Counted from the stretch's first letter, positions 35,379 through 47,300 are shown. The stretch is DNA of 64,000 nucleotides from Trichostrongylus colubriformis (GCA_963978905.1 OZ022258.1:56528591-56592590); one strand, 5' to 3'. Notes: generated by a model not told the origin, from the letters alone. Numbers and translations are program-made.

Positions 35379-35713
35379 GTACCAGCCTCGCGTCTTAAAC
35401 GAAATCCCAAACGACTCGTACTGAAGGCGCTGCGAATGCGACGCTGCGAGGCGATAATTCGACCAATCGACCCACACCCGTATACCGCTATCAACTATTC
35501 GGATGCTTATCTTCCAACCAAGATTGGTAACAACTTAATTTCCGACTGTCTGGAGAAAGCGACAATGTCGAAACGTCAGTCGCAAATAAAATTGTTACCA
35601 ATCTTAGTCGATAACTTAGCATCGGAGCAGCCAGAATTGAAACATCATGCCAAGATTCATCGAAAGGACTACATGGACAAATATCGCTATCGTGGAAATC
35701 GCATCGTCACTGG
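35379..35713 (+). CDS. Candidate exon following the TPR exons
   Basis: A strong acceptor (TATCTTCTTCAG) opens a 111-codon frame beginning VPASRLKRNPKRLVLKALRM. It continues through DPHPYTAINYSDAYLP and HAKIHRKDYMDKYRYRGNRI to a GTGTGT donor. Composition is protein-like and no domain is recognised. Joining to the TPR exon in this frame needs the weaker donor TAC|GTTGAC at 35150. The stronger donor (AA|GTACGT) instead leads to a stop at 35424. The frame continues past the donor into a type-F MITE, where the residues are not gene-like. An internal inverted pair (ACCAAGATTGGTAACAA, 35518; TTGTTACCAATCTTAGT, 35590) is present. Confidence 0.5.
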
Positions 35714-35719
35714 GTGTGT

Positions 35720-35865
35720 GCCATTAAAGGACAGACAATTCGCTAGGCCGCGACGCGATGGGTTGGGTCCTAGAGCGATAAAGCGTAGGACACCGTCATC
35801 CCCTAAGGAGCCAACTGTCACAGCGTACGTCAAATGCCGCAACGCGTATTTTCTGTTCTAATGGC
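35720..35865. mobile_element. MITE type F, copy directly after an exon
   Basis: GCCATTAAAGGACAGACAATTCGC and GCGTATTTTCTGTTCTAATGGC are inverted ends like those of the 26310 element. It begins only 6 bp after the proposed donor at 35714. Confidence 0.75.
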
Positions 35866-36113
35866 ACTCACTTTGTTATCACCTTCCAAGAGCACCCTTC
35901 AGGGGGGAGGGGGGGGGGGGGGTTTTGGTGCATTCACCTCATTCAAGACGTATCACTGTTTAGTGATGCAAAACTAGTGGCTATTCGGATGAACGACGTC
36001 CAACGAGAGTTACGATGTCACCAGTTCATCAGACATATTTCTGCGATTGCTTCCCAACAGATGCCAGCAACCATAGATCCATGAAAGAAAGTATTTTCTA
36101 CTAGGAACTGACA

Positions 36114-36488
36114 TTACAAATTAACTGTTGTCTTAACCGTATTTAAATAAACTCGGTTCAAACCAACTATCAGTAATGTGATCGGCATAATTGTAGTCAT
36201 CTGGAATTCCACAATAAAATTTTTATTTGTAATTCTGCAATATTGAAGACTGGAGCCGTAATAGCTTGTAGATACAATTCCTCGATATCTCTGGAAACTT
36301 AGATTGTAAGGATAGATAACAGCTTGAATATCCAGACAACTGGATCGAATTGGTCGCGGACCAAATGGATCGAATCCGCAGCGTGCCACCTCACAGGCCG
36401 GATTCAGCAGCCCATCACTTATAATGTAGTACCTGCTGGAGAAGTAATGGGAGAAATCCCAGAAAGAAATCTGAGGCATCTGTAGCAA
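36114..36488 (-). CDS. Hypothetical exon, Cys/Tyr/aromatic
   Basis: The minus-strand frame is open for 124 codons. The central part CEVARCGFDPFGPRPIRSSC and LDIQAVIYPYNLSFQRY look protein-like, with spaced cysteines. TTCTCCAG precedes the core near plus position 36436 and could be an acceptor. AATAAA occurs within the 3' part (near 36216), so the last residues may be untranslated. No family is recognised and no partner exon is identified. Confidence 0.3.
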   Translation of the reverse strand: MLQMPQISFWDFSHYFSSRYYIISDGLLNPACEVARCGFDPFGPRPIRSSCLDIQAVIYPYNLSFQRYRGIVSTSYYGSSLQYCRITNKNFIVEFQMTTIMPITLLIVGLNRVYLNTVKTTVNL

Positions 36489-36589
36489 AGTAGATATCCG
36501 TCGTAGAATTCTTCATAGGGGGCATATTTTGAATCAAAGGGAAGTGACTCATATTTTTTAAAATTTTTTTCGACCCTCACCACTGTATA

Positions 36590-36830
36590 GATTATGGGCC
36601 GACAGGGTGTCTTCGAAACATGGTCGTCAACCGAAAATCATATCACGTATCAGGCAGGAGTGTTTTGTATAATTATCGATTGACAACCCTTTTCTGTTCT
36701 TTTTTGGAGCGGCTAGAAAGTCTTGGCTCAACACAAGTCGGATGCGACGATTGAGAACGTCTTATTTTGCAACACCTTTGAAGGAGGGGGGAGGGGAGGA
36801 TCGTACGGAGACCTCCTTTTAAGGAGGCTC
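36590..36830. repeat. Dispersed repeat G with G-rich tract
   Basis: GTCGTCAACCGAAAATCATA, then TCGATTGACAACCCTTTTCTG, then GGAGGGGGGAGGGGAGGATCGTACGG. The same modules occur in the same order at 39390-39640 and, without the G tract, at 34060-34260. Confidence 0.55.
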
Positions 36831-37925
36831 GTATTTATCTAAATTTTTCAACCTCAACCGTGCCCTACATGGCTGCGGAACAGTGACATCAATTTCCGTA
36901 TTTTATCTGAACTCCAATCGATCGATGACTCCGCTCTCCATGTCGTCGTCAATACAAGAGGAATGGATGGGATGCAACATCAGTCAACCATTTCACAATC
37001 GTCAAATGGTCCGGTACCAGTGGAAAGGGCCAGGAAACCATGCCATTATTTTGCTAAGCACTCCTGCTCTGAACTTTTTCTTTTAAATTTTAGAATCGAC
37101 CCCAATTTTGCTCCTTCTAGCGTTATTGCACCACTTCAAAGCGCCTAAAAAGCAGCGTTTACAACGAACTCATGAACTTCATTATGACTAGTAAAACGAC
37201 AAAACAAAAGAAAATAGAGACAAGGTTAAAGCTCCAAACGTGCCACAAGAAAAGACAAAAGTCAAATCAAGTCCAAAATAATCGTACAAATAATCAGTAA
37301 TCGTGCAAAAATCTCGTACATAACCCAATTAGAATGAGGCAACATAAAATACCTCAAAACACCTTAGATTTATGAAAGAAACAAGAAAGAGAAGGATTTA
37401 TGGCTCCGTGGATAGAAAATTCACGCACACACTGCCTCTTCCTGCTCATGAAAATAGTATTCAGCAAATCCCATATTGTACAACAGATCCATGTGAAGCA
37501 GGTTGGTATTAATCGCTAGGGCAGGACTTTGCATCGGTGTGTGGCGTGCGAGCTAGTGGTGCAGTATGTGATGGGGTTCTGAAGGGATACCCTGGCGCTC
37601 CTATTTCACATACTGCACGCCGCTGTGCGAAATCCTAGCCTAACAATATCACTTGAGCTGTTTATATGGCCACAACGGTGTTTTTAAAACAAATAAAATG
37701 TAAGCATGTATAGAAAGCGAATTCATAGTCAGTCATTTAAAAAATATGCTGCTGCAACGCATATAACTGCAAAATATTCTCCAACTTTCTCTGATGGTTT
37801 TCATACTACGCAACGCTGCAGACCGCTGTGTTGCGGCGCGCTGTACTTATAAAAAGTGACCCAATCACATTTCGTTTGGTGGTGATGCCTAAAGTTTTTA
37901 TCTTTTTCCTTCGTATCTTCCATAA

Positions 37926-38602
37926 TAGTTACAGTTAGTGCCGTAAGAGAGTTAAAAATCGCGAGAAAGCGCGTTTTTCGCTACAGATCGATTGATTATT
38001 GATCTTTCATCAGTTTTGTATGAATTTTCGGAATCAGCTCGTTGATCTGTACAAAACGGTGCTACAATGTTTCTTGAACCTGGTATTAGGTCATTTTTTT
38101 CACATTCTGGAACGATGAATTTAGCTCAGAATCCTAGTCTAAGCTGACAGTTGCGTAGGAATTGCAACTTTTTTCTCACTCTAGACGTTCCGCCTTCCCT
38201 AAGTGTGGCCCTAAATGGTGCCTCCGTGTATGCTCCGTTAAAAAACCAACACTTCCTGGAAAGTTTGAGAAAATATTTCGTCGGAATCTGATTAGCTAGC
38301 GACAAAAAATTTTTAGAATCCTAGTCTAAGATAATAGTTGTAAAGAAATCTTGAAGTTTCTGTCATTTCGGACAAGGTCCCCTTCCCTTGGTGTGGTCCT
38401 AAAATCTGCCTCTGTGTATGCTTTGTTGAAAAACTATCTCTTTCTGAAAACTTTGGAGGGAAATTTCTCCGGAAACTGATCAGCTAGCGATGAGATTTTT
38501 TGGAATCCTAGTCTCAAGTAACAGCTGAAAAATCGATGAGAACGCAAAAACGCGTTTTCATCGATTTTTCCGATTTCTAATACTCTTACGGCATTAACTA
38601 TA
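37926..38602. mobile_element. TIR element with internal 187-bp tandem repeat
   Basis: AGTTAGTGCCGTAAGAG at the left is mirrored by CTCTTACGGCATTAACT at the right. Inside, a unit starting AGAATCCTAGTCTAAG (38128, 38315, partial at about 38502) repeats with a period of about 187 bp. A hairpin, GAAAAATCGATGA...TCATCGATTTTTC (38527-38570), sits next to the right terminus. A relative of the left half is at 8524-8720. It is non-autonomous. Confidence 0.75.
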
Positions 38603-38668
38603 TAGAAGATAAACCGTTAAATTTTCTCAGGCGAGTGTTTGCTGTTTTAGCTCACATTATCTGATGAT

Positions 38669-38839
38669 ATGGAAGGAAGCGCCTGCCTGGGTCACATATT
38701 ACGAATGAAGCGCGTCGCAACAGCTGCTGCAGCTCCGCAGAGAATGAAAGAAACTCAAATATCTGTCAACAAGAGCAATGAGATTCCATTTAACTCTCAA
38801 CCAATGCCATTCTACACCATACAATACCGCTCGCGTCGC
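38669..38839 (+). CDS. Candidate first exon ending in a palindrome
   Basis: An acceptor (GCTGTTTTAG) lies 18 nt upstream of the ATG, as for a trans-spliced 5' end. The 57-codon frame (MEGSACLGHILRMKRVATAA, later NEIPFNSQPMPFYTIQYRSR) ends at CGTCGC|GTGAGT. That donor lies inside the perfect palindrome 38820-38925. Without splicing the frame runs on through the palindrome to 39022. A second frame after it (FLALSAAVVTYMKSDLTYN, from about 38960) is hydrophobic and could be a later exon. Nothing is recognised by family. Confidence 0.35.
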
Positions 38840-38925
38840 GTGAGTAATTTTCGCCTTGCGACGGTTTGTTCGCGAACAAACCGTCGCAAGGCGAAAATTA
38901 CTCACGCGACGCGAGCGGTATTGTA
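38820..38925. repeat. Perfect spacer-less 106-bp palindrome
   Basis: The sequence from TACAATACCGCTCGCGTCGC to GCGACGCGAGCGGTATTGTA is its own reverse complement, with centre TTCGCGAA at 38869-38876 and no loop. It has the dimensions of a MITE made of two fused arms. No target-site duplication is obvious outside it. Confidence 0.9.
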
Positions 38926-39389
38926 CTTTGCGACATATCCTTTTCTATTCTGTCGAAATCGTATCGTTTCTGGCCCTGAGCGCTGCTGTAGTGACGTACA
39001 TGAAGAGCGATTTAACGTATAATGCTCCAACAGCGACGGACAAAAGGCTGATGTGGCCCGCTTTACCAAAGAATGATAGGCACTTCTCGAGCAGTGGCAT
39101 GCTGTCTCTGAAAAAAAAGGCTATATTGATATGGTTGAAGTTCATGTTTTATGTACAAATAAACAGAAAAAAAAACAATCATAGCCTTTCCTTGATCTAT
39201 TCTGGAAGCAGTACGAATTCGGAATCGTCAAATCTAGTAATCTTCTAAATGTATAGAAAGCCGAAGCGATTGCGCATTGCTACTGGGCATTCTAGCCAGC
39301 CCCTGGCCTCAAGAGGAATCTGATAAGGTTTCGAGTCAAGGCTCACATCAAATCCGAGATCCCTTCTGGGTCATGCGCGGGGTGAGCAG

Positions 39390-39650
39390 TTCTCATGGGG
39401 GCCGTATTTTTTGAAACTTCCTCGAGTATTCCTTCTCATTAATCACCCCTTTTTGGGCCGGTGAAGGTGTCTCAAAAATGATCGTTGAACGATAATCATA
39501 CCTTGAACTGCGAAGCAATAAGATGGTTATCGACTGGCGACCTTTTTGAGGTTTTCACTTCCCAACACAAGTCATTTATGGGGGAGGAGTCCCTAATGGG
39601 GAAGAAAGGCTTTGATGGGGACGGGGGAGGAGGGGGGGGGGTTGGGAGCG
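39390..39650. repeat. Dispersed repeat G, third copy
   Basis: GTTGAACGATAATCATACC, TTATCGACTGGCGACCTTTTT and GGGGACGGGGGAGGAGGGG occur in the order seen at 36620-36830. It ends in a G-rich tract. Confidence 0.5.
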
Positions 39651-40734
39651 GGCTTGTGCTCCTCGAGAATTTTGCTCAGAGCAGTGAGCATACTATTGTA
39701 ATGAGTAGTTTTATGAAAAATTTTTGAATTATCTCATTCTATGATTCTTATGAAGCAACATACCGACTCCGCAATGATGCAGGATGAAGAGGTGGTCCAG
39801 GCTGCATGGAATACATGAAGTGTAGCACATTGTCCTTAAGAGGAAATATAAAATAAGTAATAACATATACATAAGATAAAGTACGTAGTATACAAGATGA
39901 AGTATGGAATGTTTATCTTGCACTTTGTGTGTGCTCAAAGGCACACTTAGCGATAAGCAGATGGGTCGATTCATCTTCTTGGGACAATAGATCCTTGAGT
40001 AACTACATAGTCAGTCCACACTTTTTTCGGGTAGCTACGGTGCCCTATCAGCGCCCTAAACCTGACCGGACCTAAACCGACACCACCCATTTTGCTCAGT
40101 TGACCAATAAGGGAGTTCAAGTGAGTGGGCGTAGGCGTGCGTTCGAGCAGGTGTGGCGTCGTGATAGCGCACCGTGGCGATGCGAAGAAAGTGCACGACT
40201 GATCACCCAAGGATCTACTGTTCCAAGAAAGTACCACTTCAGAAATTTCTCAACAATTCGAAACCTTTTGGCACTAAAAAGATAACATATGTTTAGTCCG
40301 GAAGAAAAAATTCATGTTGTATGTAAGGAGCGCAATGTGTAAGTTGATTCATGCTGACGAGCTTTCAGCTCTGAATTTATCTGAACGTGCAAAACCGACC
40401 AGATCTTCTTTTCAATCTAATATCAGATATGTCCACGCAATTAGTCTTCACATATATACCTCCCATTTACAAAGGAAGCTTCGGCCACTATCCTTTGCCA
40501 TGTTCGTATGCGCCTTGACATGGCAACATGCGCTGGGTGAATGCGCCATGTGGGGAGTATTCCCCAGGTGCTCAAACAGCGCATGCCTAGCTTTTTATTA
40601 CGCTTGTGAATATCCGTCTACTTTGCTAATTGCTCATTCCTTGCATTCATGGGCAGAGACTGCCTTTACTTAGGGCCGTTGCTCAATTTCACTAACTTTC
40701 GTTTCTTCTCCGTAACTCCTGGGACACGTCAGTA

Positions 40735-40775
40735 CGTCATTCGGTGTTCAGCTATAAGCTAAACACCGAATGACG
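40735..40775. repeat. Short hairpin
   Basis: CGTCATTCGGTGTTCAGCT is followed after TAT by AGCTAAACACCGAATGACG, an inverted pair with one mismatch. Confidence 0.85.
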
Positions 40776-41069
40776 AATGAATGGGGTCAACTGCACCTCT
40801 AGCTGTTCTCAAAGCTGTTACTCACCTGGACCCATGTAGGCATAAGACTGAGCGGTATGAAACAAAACATTGCATCCCATCCAGGTGCATACCTTAAATC
40901 AAGTTTTACTTTGCTGAGAAAACTATGAGCTCTTTACAAAAACCAGAGTATATAATATTTTGGTAACTCATTATGACCATATGATTTATCTTTTGAAAAA
41001 AAATGCATTAAGAAATGGTTTAAAAAGTCCGACATGCAACTTCAAAAATTCAAAATAAGGTGTGTATCC

Positions 41070-41215
41070 TTCCATCAGGATTTCGTACAATGGCATACGG
41101 CGTACGACACGTTGGATGCGAGCTAGAGGCACCTATGTAGTGTGGTCACAGAACGCTCAAACAGCAATGTTAGGGGCGCCGCATGTAGTTGCCGTATAAT
41201 CGTTCTAGGACCCAA
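41070..41215. repeat. Dispersed repeat D, copy 3
   Basis: AGGATTTCGTACAATGGCATAC, GTTAGGGGCGCCGCATG and GTATAATCGTTCTAGGACCCAA correspond to the 5168 and 11470 blocks. It lies just downstream of the last identified dehydrogenase exon, where the missing 3' exon would be expected. Confidence 0.5.
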
Positions 41216-41322
41216 ATGAATATGGGCCGCTAGCGTCGCATGTTGCAAATCGCGATACAGAATTCCGACGTAACGATGCACACCCGAATAGTTGCCATAA
41301 ATGGCCTAAAAGCTGACTGTAC

Positions 41323-44300
41323 CTCAGTCTTGGCCAATAGCCAAACAAAGCATGGATGTAGCTGTCAACAACCCAGTGAAGATTCGGATTTGCCACAAGG
41401 TTCACTCCTGTTTGCCATGCGATTTTAACTGAAACATGAAGGAATTACTAGCCATAGGCAAATAGAAGGAAGCGAATGCGTTCAACTGTAACATTTCTTT
41501 GGGAATTAGGCATTCATTTCTGGCTTGCTACAACATCAATATTTCTCAGTGTCACAATTTGAATTTTGTGTTAAAATGGGTCACAACCACGTATTACTTA
41601 CAGTTTTCTTTGAATTCTTCACCGTATTCGTTCTTCACCGTTGCCGGTAACTTCTCCCATATCTGAAAATACACGATAATACTCGATATTTCACTTTACA
41701 ACATTGCATAATGTGGGAAAATTTGGGAATTGCTGTGATGTCTCTATTTCACCTCATAAAAAGATACAATTTCGGTACATTTTTCGTACCAGTAGGGCAG
41801 TGTTTAGAGTTTGCGATCGCGCGTGCTCTATGGGGCGATCAGGTCATCAGGCGACCGGGGAAAATGAGTATGATACAAATCGATTTGGCGAGTAGGCGAT
41901 CAGACGGAAAGCATAGGATAAGTAACAATTAGGTGAAAGATACGCCCAATCGCCTAGTCGCTTACTCGCCTTATCAGCAGACGCTTAATCGATACGTATC
42001 TTTTCTTCGGCATGATAGATTGAATCGCGAACTCTTAATAATGCTCAAATCCCGGCATCGGTTTTTCAGCGCGAGAAGCTGCAGAGCAAGAGCAAACTGC
42101 CGACTTTGCTCGGAAGGCTGGCGTGTTCCATTGCGACTCTTCGAACAACTGCTCGATTCTGTTGGTTCCCCTTCCGGCTCAGGTGAGCGCTTACAGAAGG
42201 AGCTCCTCGGCGGTGTCTTCGGAAGCATATCGTCTGCGCTAATTCGGAGAGTAGATAAGGAGCTCGAGAATTTATATTGACCATCTTGGAAAGTATGTGT
42301 TCATTACGGGATGTGTGTGCAATCACACCAACATTTTGTACATTTTACTTGACGTCCAAAATTACTATCTTGTCTCATATAAGGCCGGGTTCATTCTGTG
42401 CGGTGCCGGCGGCAGGCCTGGCTGCGTCGTGTCTGCAACTCTCCGTGCCACTCTGCTCTGCTGCCATGTTCCCTATTGGTTCCAGATATAATGGAAGGGT
42501 TTACACTCACTTTGTTCACCCTGGCATGTTGAGCACCTTCACTTAGCAGTTCCGTTTTGAATGCACCAGGTTCCAAAATATGGACAGACACTCCGAAAGG
42601 GAGCATTTCAAGTCGAAGGCAGTCCATATACGCTTCAACAGCAAATTTTGCTGTGACATAAGGTCCGACGTAGAGTCCATGGAGGCGGCCAGCTGTTGAT
42701 CCCATTGTCACAACTCTTCCCTTGAATGAGATTTGTACATTGAGCTTATTCCTTTAAAATAACTCTTACCATGCATTAAACGTGGGAGCAGACCACATAC
42801 CTTACTTTTCTTGATTAATGGCAGAAAACTATGGCAGACACGTACTGCTCCCAGTGTGTTCACGTTCAGTGAAGCCGAGTATTCATTTGTAGAGCACCAA
42901 TCATCGGGACCGAAAGTAGTGAACACGCCGGCGTTGTTCACAAGTCCGTGGAGTTGGGCTTTCTAAAATTTCACAGAAAAATTGAAAGTCGCAAGCCATA
43001 GAAGGTGTCGAAAACACATTTCGTATCAAGCTCGCTATAGATAACCGTCCATTATTGCAGCTTAAATCTTTAAAAAATGTTTCCTTGATTCTCTCATGTC
43101 ATTACCAGTTGGCTGGCGCAGATTACTGTGCGCGATTCATGGCGATGGTGTGCAAAATGGGTGTGTTCGGCCCGACCACAGCGGAGCAGAGATTCCCTTC
43201 CCTCTGCTTGCTCCCCAGCTGAGCTATTGAATTGCAAAAAAGCAGAGAAGATGGCGTGATAAAAAAGCATTTTGATATCGGTATACTTCAATCGCTTTGC
43301 ATGGAACCCATTTTACACGTAATCCACATGAATCGCGCGCAGTAATGTGCGCCAGCCAACTGGTCATCATTGGGAATTTGGGTAGTTTGGAAATCGACAG
43401 TTTTGTATTCGATTGCATCGACTGGTAACAAATAGATCACTTGCTGAGAATCTAATTTGTACACATTGATGGTAGGCCATATCCCGCTTATCGATGTTTA
43501 TCGTTTTCGTAAACATGCTTCACTACTTGAAATTTTACATAGTCTAGCGGTTGATACCCAGTGTTGCTGTCAGTACCGCAATAGAAAATGATTCCGAGTG
43601 AATCGCTTGCTTTGCTATCACAAAAATAGGTTGTATCATGATTATCAGTGGAGATCCCATTATCAAGAGGAACGCACCATTTTTTGTATCAGAACATAAA
43701 CAAAATATGTTCACCCGATGCCACTGCGCATCAGACGCTTTTGCTAAAGCGGTCGTACAATGTTAGCAAGGATTTCATCCCATCCAATTCCTAACGGTTC
43801 TTATCAGTCACTGTAAGCCGTTATCAGTTTCACTGAGGCTCCTGTACCCAACAGTACCATTGAGGTACCCGTACCCTACCATACCTGCAAACGTGAACGT
43901 TCTACTGTAAGTTGCAAAAGCGAACCGGTCTTGGTGACATTTCCCTTTCTCACGCTCCTAATCGAAGCTTATCAACCATTATCAGTTTGGATCACCCACT
44001 ATTAATGTCCCCGTCCCACCCTGCTAAACACCCATGAGTGTCAGCGCTCCTGGATCAACGCGAAAGGCGAAACGAATTTGACGACTCTAGCTTTTTTACG
44101 CCCCTTATCGAATCTTATCAACCATTATCAGTGCGGGTCACCCACCATTAATGTTCCTGCCCCATCCCGCAAAACACTTATAAATATCAGCGCTCTTGGA
44201 TCAACGCGAAAGGCAAAACGAATTCGACGACATTTGCCTTCTCGTGCTCATTATCAAATCTCATCAACCATTATCAACTTGGATCACCCACCATTAATGT

Positions 44301-47300
44301 CCCTGACCCACCCTGCTAAACACCCATGAGTGTCAGCGCTCTTGGATCAGCGCGAAAAGCGAAACTGATTTGACGACTTTAGCCTTTTTACGCTCCTTAT
44401 CGAATCTTATCAACCGTTATCAATGCTGGTCATCCACCTTAATGTTCCCTTCCCATCTCGCAAAACACCTATGGGTGTCAGCGCTTTAGGATCAACCCGA
44501 AAGGCGAAACGGATTTGGTGACGTTTGCCTTCCGAGGCTTCTTATCAGCCCTTATCAACTGCTATCACTTTCGGTCCACCACCGCTGAGGTTCCCTTGGC
44601 ACCCCCTATATCACTTGTAAAATTCAGCGTCCCAGCTTTGCTGCGACGCGAGATATGAATTTCGTGACAGACGGACAAACACACACACACAGACATACTA
44701 AGCGTAAAAAGGCTAGAGTCGTCAAATCCGTTTCGCCTTTCGGGTTGATCCTAAAGCGCTGACACCCATAGGTGTTTTGCGGGATGAGGCGGGAACATTA
44801 TTAGCGGATGATCTAACTTGAGAAAGATTGATAAGATACGATAAGGAGCGTGGAATGGCTAGAATCGTTGAATCTGTTTCGCCTTTCGGGTTGATCCCAG
44901 AGCGCTGACACTCATAGGTGTTTAACAGGGTTGGCCAGGAACATTAATGGTGGGTGATCCAAATTATAACGGTTGATAAGATACGATAAGGAGCGTAAAA
45001 AGGCTAGAGTCGTTGAATCCGTTCCGCTTTTCGCATGGGTCCCGGAGCGTTCAACTTACAGGTGTTTCGTGGAGCGGGACGGGGACATTAATAGTGGGTG
45101 ATCCAAACTGATAATGGTTGATAAGATTCGATTAGGAGCGTGAGATGGAAAATGTCACCAAGGCCAGTACGCTTTTGCACCTAACAGTGGAATGTTTACA
45201 TTCGCAGGTATTTTAGGGCACGGGAACCTAAGTGATAACGGCTTACGGTGGCTGATAACAACCGTTAGGGATCGGATGGGATGATTCTTTACATCGCCTG
45301 CTACTACTACACGACCGCTTTAGCAAGATCGTCTGATGCACAGTGCCATTAGGTGAACATATTTTGTTATGTTCTGGTATCACTGGCAGATGTATCGACC
45401 GCTGAATTGCCTAGCGTTCAAAAAATGGTGCATTTCTCTTGATACTGCGATCTACATTGATAACCATGATGTAACCTATATTTGTGATAACAAAGCAAAC
45501 GTTCCGCTCTGAATCATTTCTAATGCGGCACTGGCAGCAACACACAACACCGTCATGAATCGCGCACAGTAGTGTGCGCCAGCCAGCTGGTATAGTAGGA
45601 TAGTGGGAAAAATCAAGAAATATGCTGCTAATATTTGACTTTTATTTTATTTACAGTATTCTATGGTTGTAATTGTCTGGAGTTCCAAAAAAAATTGTAA
45701 GCCAAAGGAGGGTGAGTGAGACCATAGAGAGTTCGCATATAGGTAGGACAGTGGACGCAGATCGCGCGCGCTGTCCAAATTGTTTTCTAAATGTCGGCGA
45801 CAAAATTTAAGCAACCGCATGTCTGAGAACGTCTTGACCTAAGTAAATGACACCGGAAGGAGTAATTTTAGCCGATTGGAGGATATGAAAGTCGAGGCGC
45901 TGAGTGGTGTAACAGCAGGGGAAGAACTGGGTAAATCATTCAAAAAGGCGAAATGGGATTCATCCTCCTCTGCATCCCTAGCCACTGAGAGGTCATTGAA
46001 TAAGCCGAGAGGTATGCCAGCCCGCCGCGAATGTTGCCCCCCATCCGCAATCGCAGCAATCCGGCAAGTTTAGTTCAAAGGGATTGCAGTGAAGGCCCTA
46101 GAGACGCGCTTTTTAGCGCTAGTTTTGGCAAAGATCATCTATTTGAGCTCAAGTGCGAACAGAGAATCTCGTTGCCTAACCAGCTTCCCTTCACTGCATC
46201 CTTTACAATAATTTTGAATGTTTCATCCACTACGCGCACACCCTATGCGACACCCTGATCCCATCTATGGCAAAGGAAAAATGCTTATGTGAAAAGGAAT
46301 CTCATCACGTGAAGTTGCTGTGCTTCACCCAGGGTGTACCAGGAGTCGAGCATTCCTCGACAGGTGGGGTCATATTTGACGGGCTGGATGGAGGCATCGT
46401 AATTGCAGAAATCAGCAATGGTCCCAGGGAAGATAAGCGGAAAGTGCCGTCGACTGACTTGATTAGAAGATATGATTGAATGTGAATGATCAACGCGAGA
46501 AGTACAGTAATAAGATACTTAATACTACTGTGCAGTTGACAATAGTTTCTGTCACAGGTTAGGTAGATCTTGAAAAAAAGGGGGGTCGTATTCGTGTCCT
46601 CGTTGAGGCGGGGATCGACAAATCACACCGGATCGACAATTTTTCTCGACACCTGGGCGTGCCCTGGCTTTACCTCTAACCCCTTATTTACCTCCATTTT
46701 ATGAGGAATCGCACTAAGAGATGTTATGAAATGAATATTGCCATTAAAAACACTATTTTCCGACATATAGGGTAATTTTCGAGTAACGAACCTGAACATT
46801 GAGAATACATTCAACCTCGGCTTTTGCTTTGACAACACTCTCATCACTTGTGACGTCAATCAGAACAGTGTGCAGCTGACCAGCACCATGAATCTGATGG
46901 CTACATTTGACCAGATCTTCACGACCCTGAATGAAACAGATTTGTGGATTATCAACTAGGAGAATGTTGTCTTTCTGAATGTATTGGGTCATTCCATAAG
47001 TAGTGTCGTTTTTTTTTCAAGCAAAAATTTTTGCCACAAGTCACAAATTTTTGCAACATATTTTATATCATTCGGAAGGAAATTCTCTGCTCTACAAAAT
47101 GGCATACTAGGTTTTCGATTATGTTAGAATGGCGCCGACATTTAGGCCGGCGAAGAGGTAGGTCCAGCAGACGAAAATTGGCCAAACCGGTAATCAATTA
47201 AAACACTATATTTTGCTTGAGGAAAACTAACCAACCATGTGTTGCGTACTCAGCCCCGACCTCTCCTGTAAGTTCCACCAGTCGGTTGCTTGAAAAGTCA

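Noticed and set aside
35379..35424. Short terminal exon of the TPR gene (ending NEIPNDSY)
   Set aside because: It is phase-compatible with the strongest donor, but the other frame of the same exon is open for 111 codons and looks far more protein-like. Both options are noted; this one is less likely.
45876..46073. 65-codon plus-strand frame ([17 protein letters not shown]...)
   Set aside because: It overlaps the dispersed repeat also seen at 14.9 and 34.8 kb (CATCCCTAGCCACTGAG word) and lies in an intron of the dehydrogenase on the other strand.
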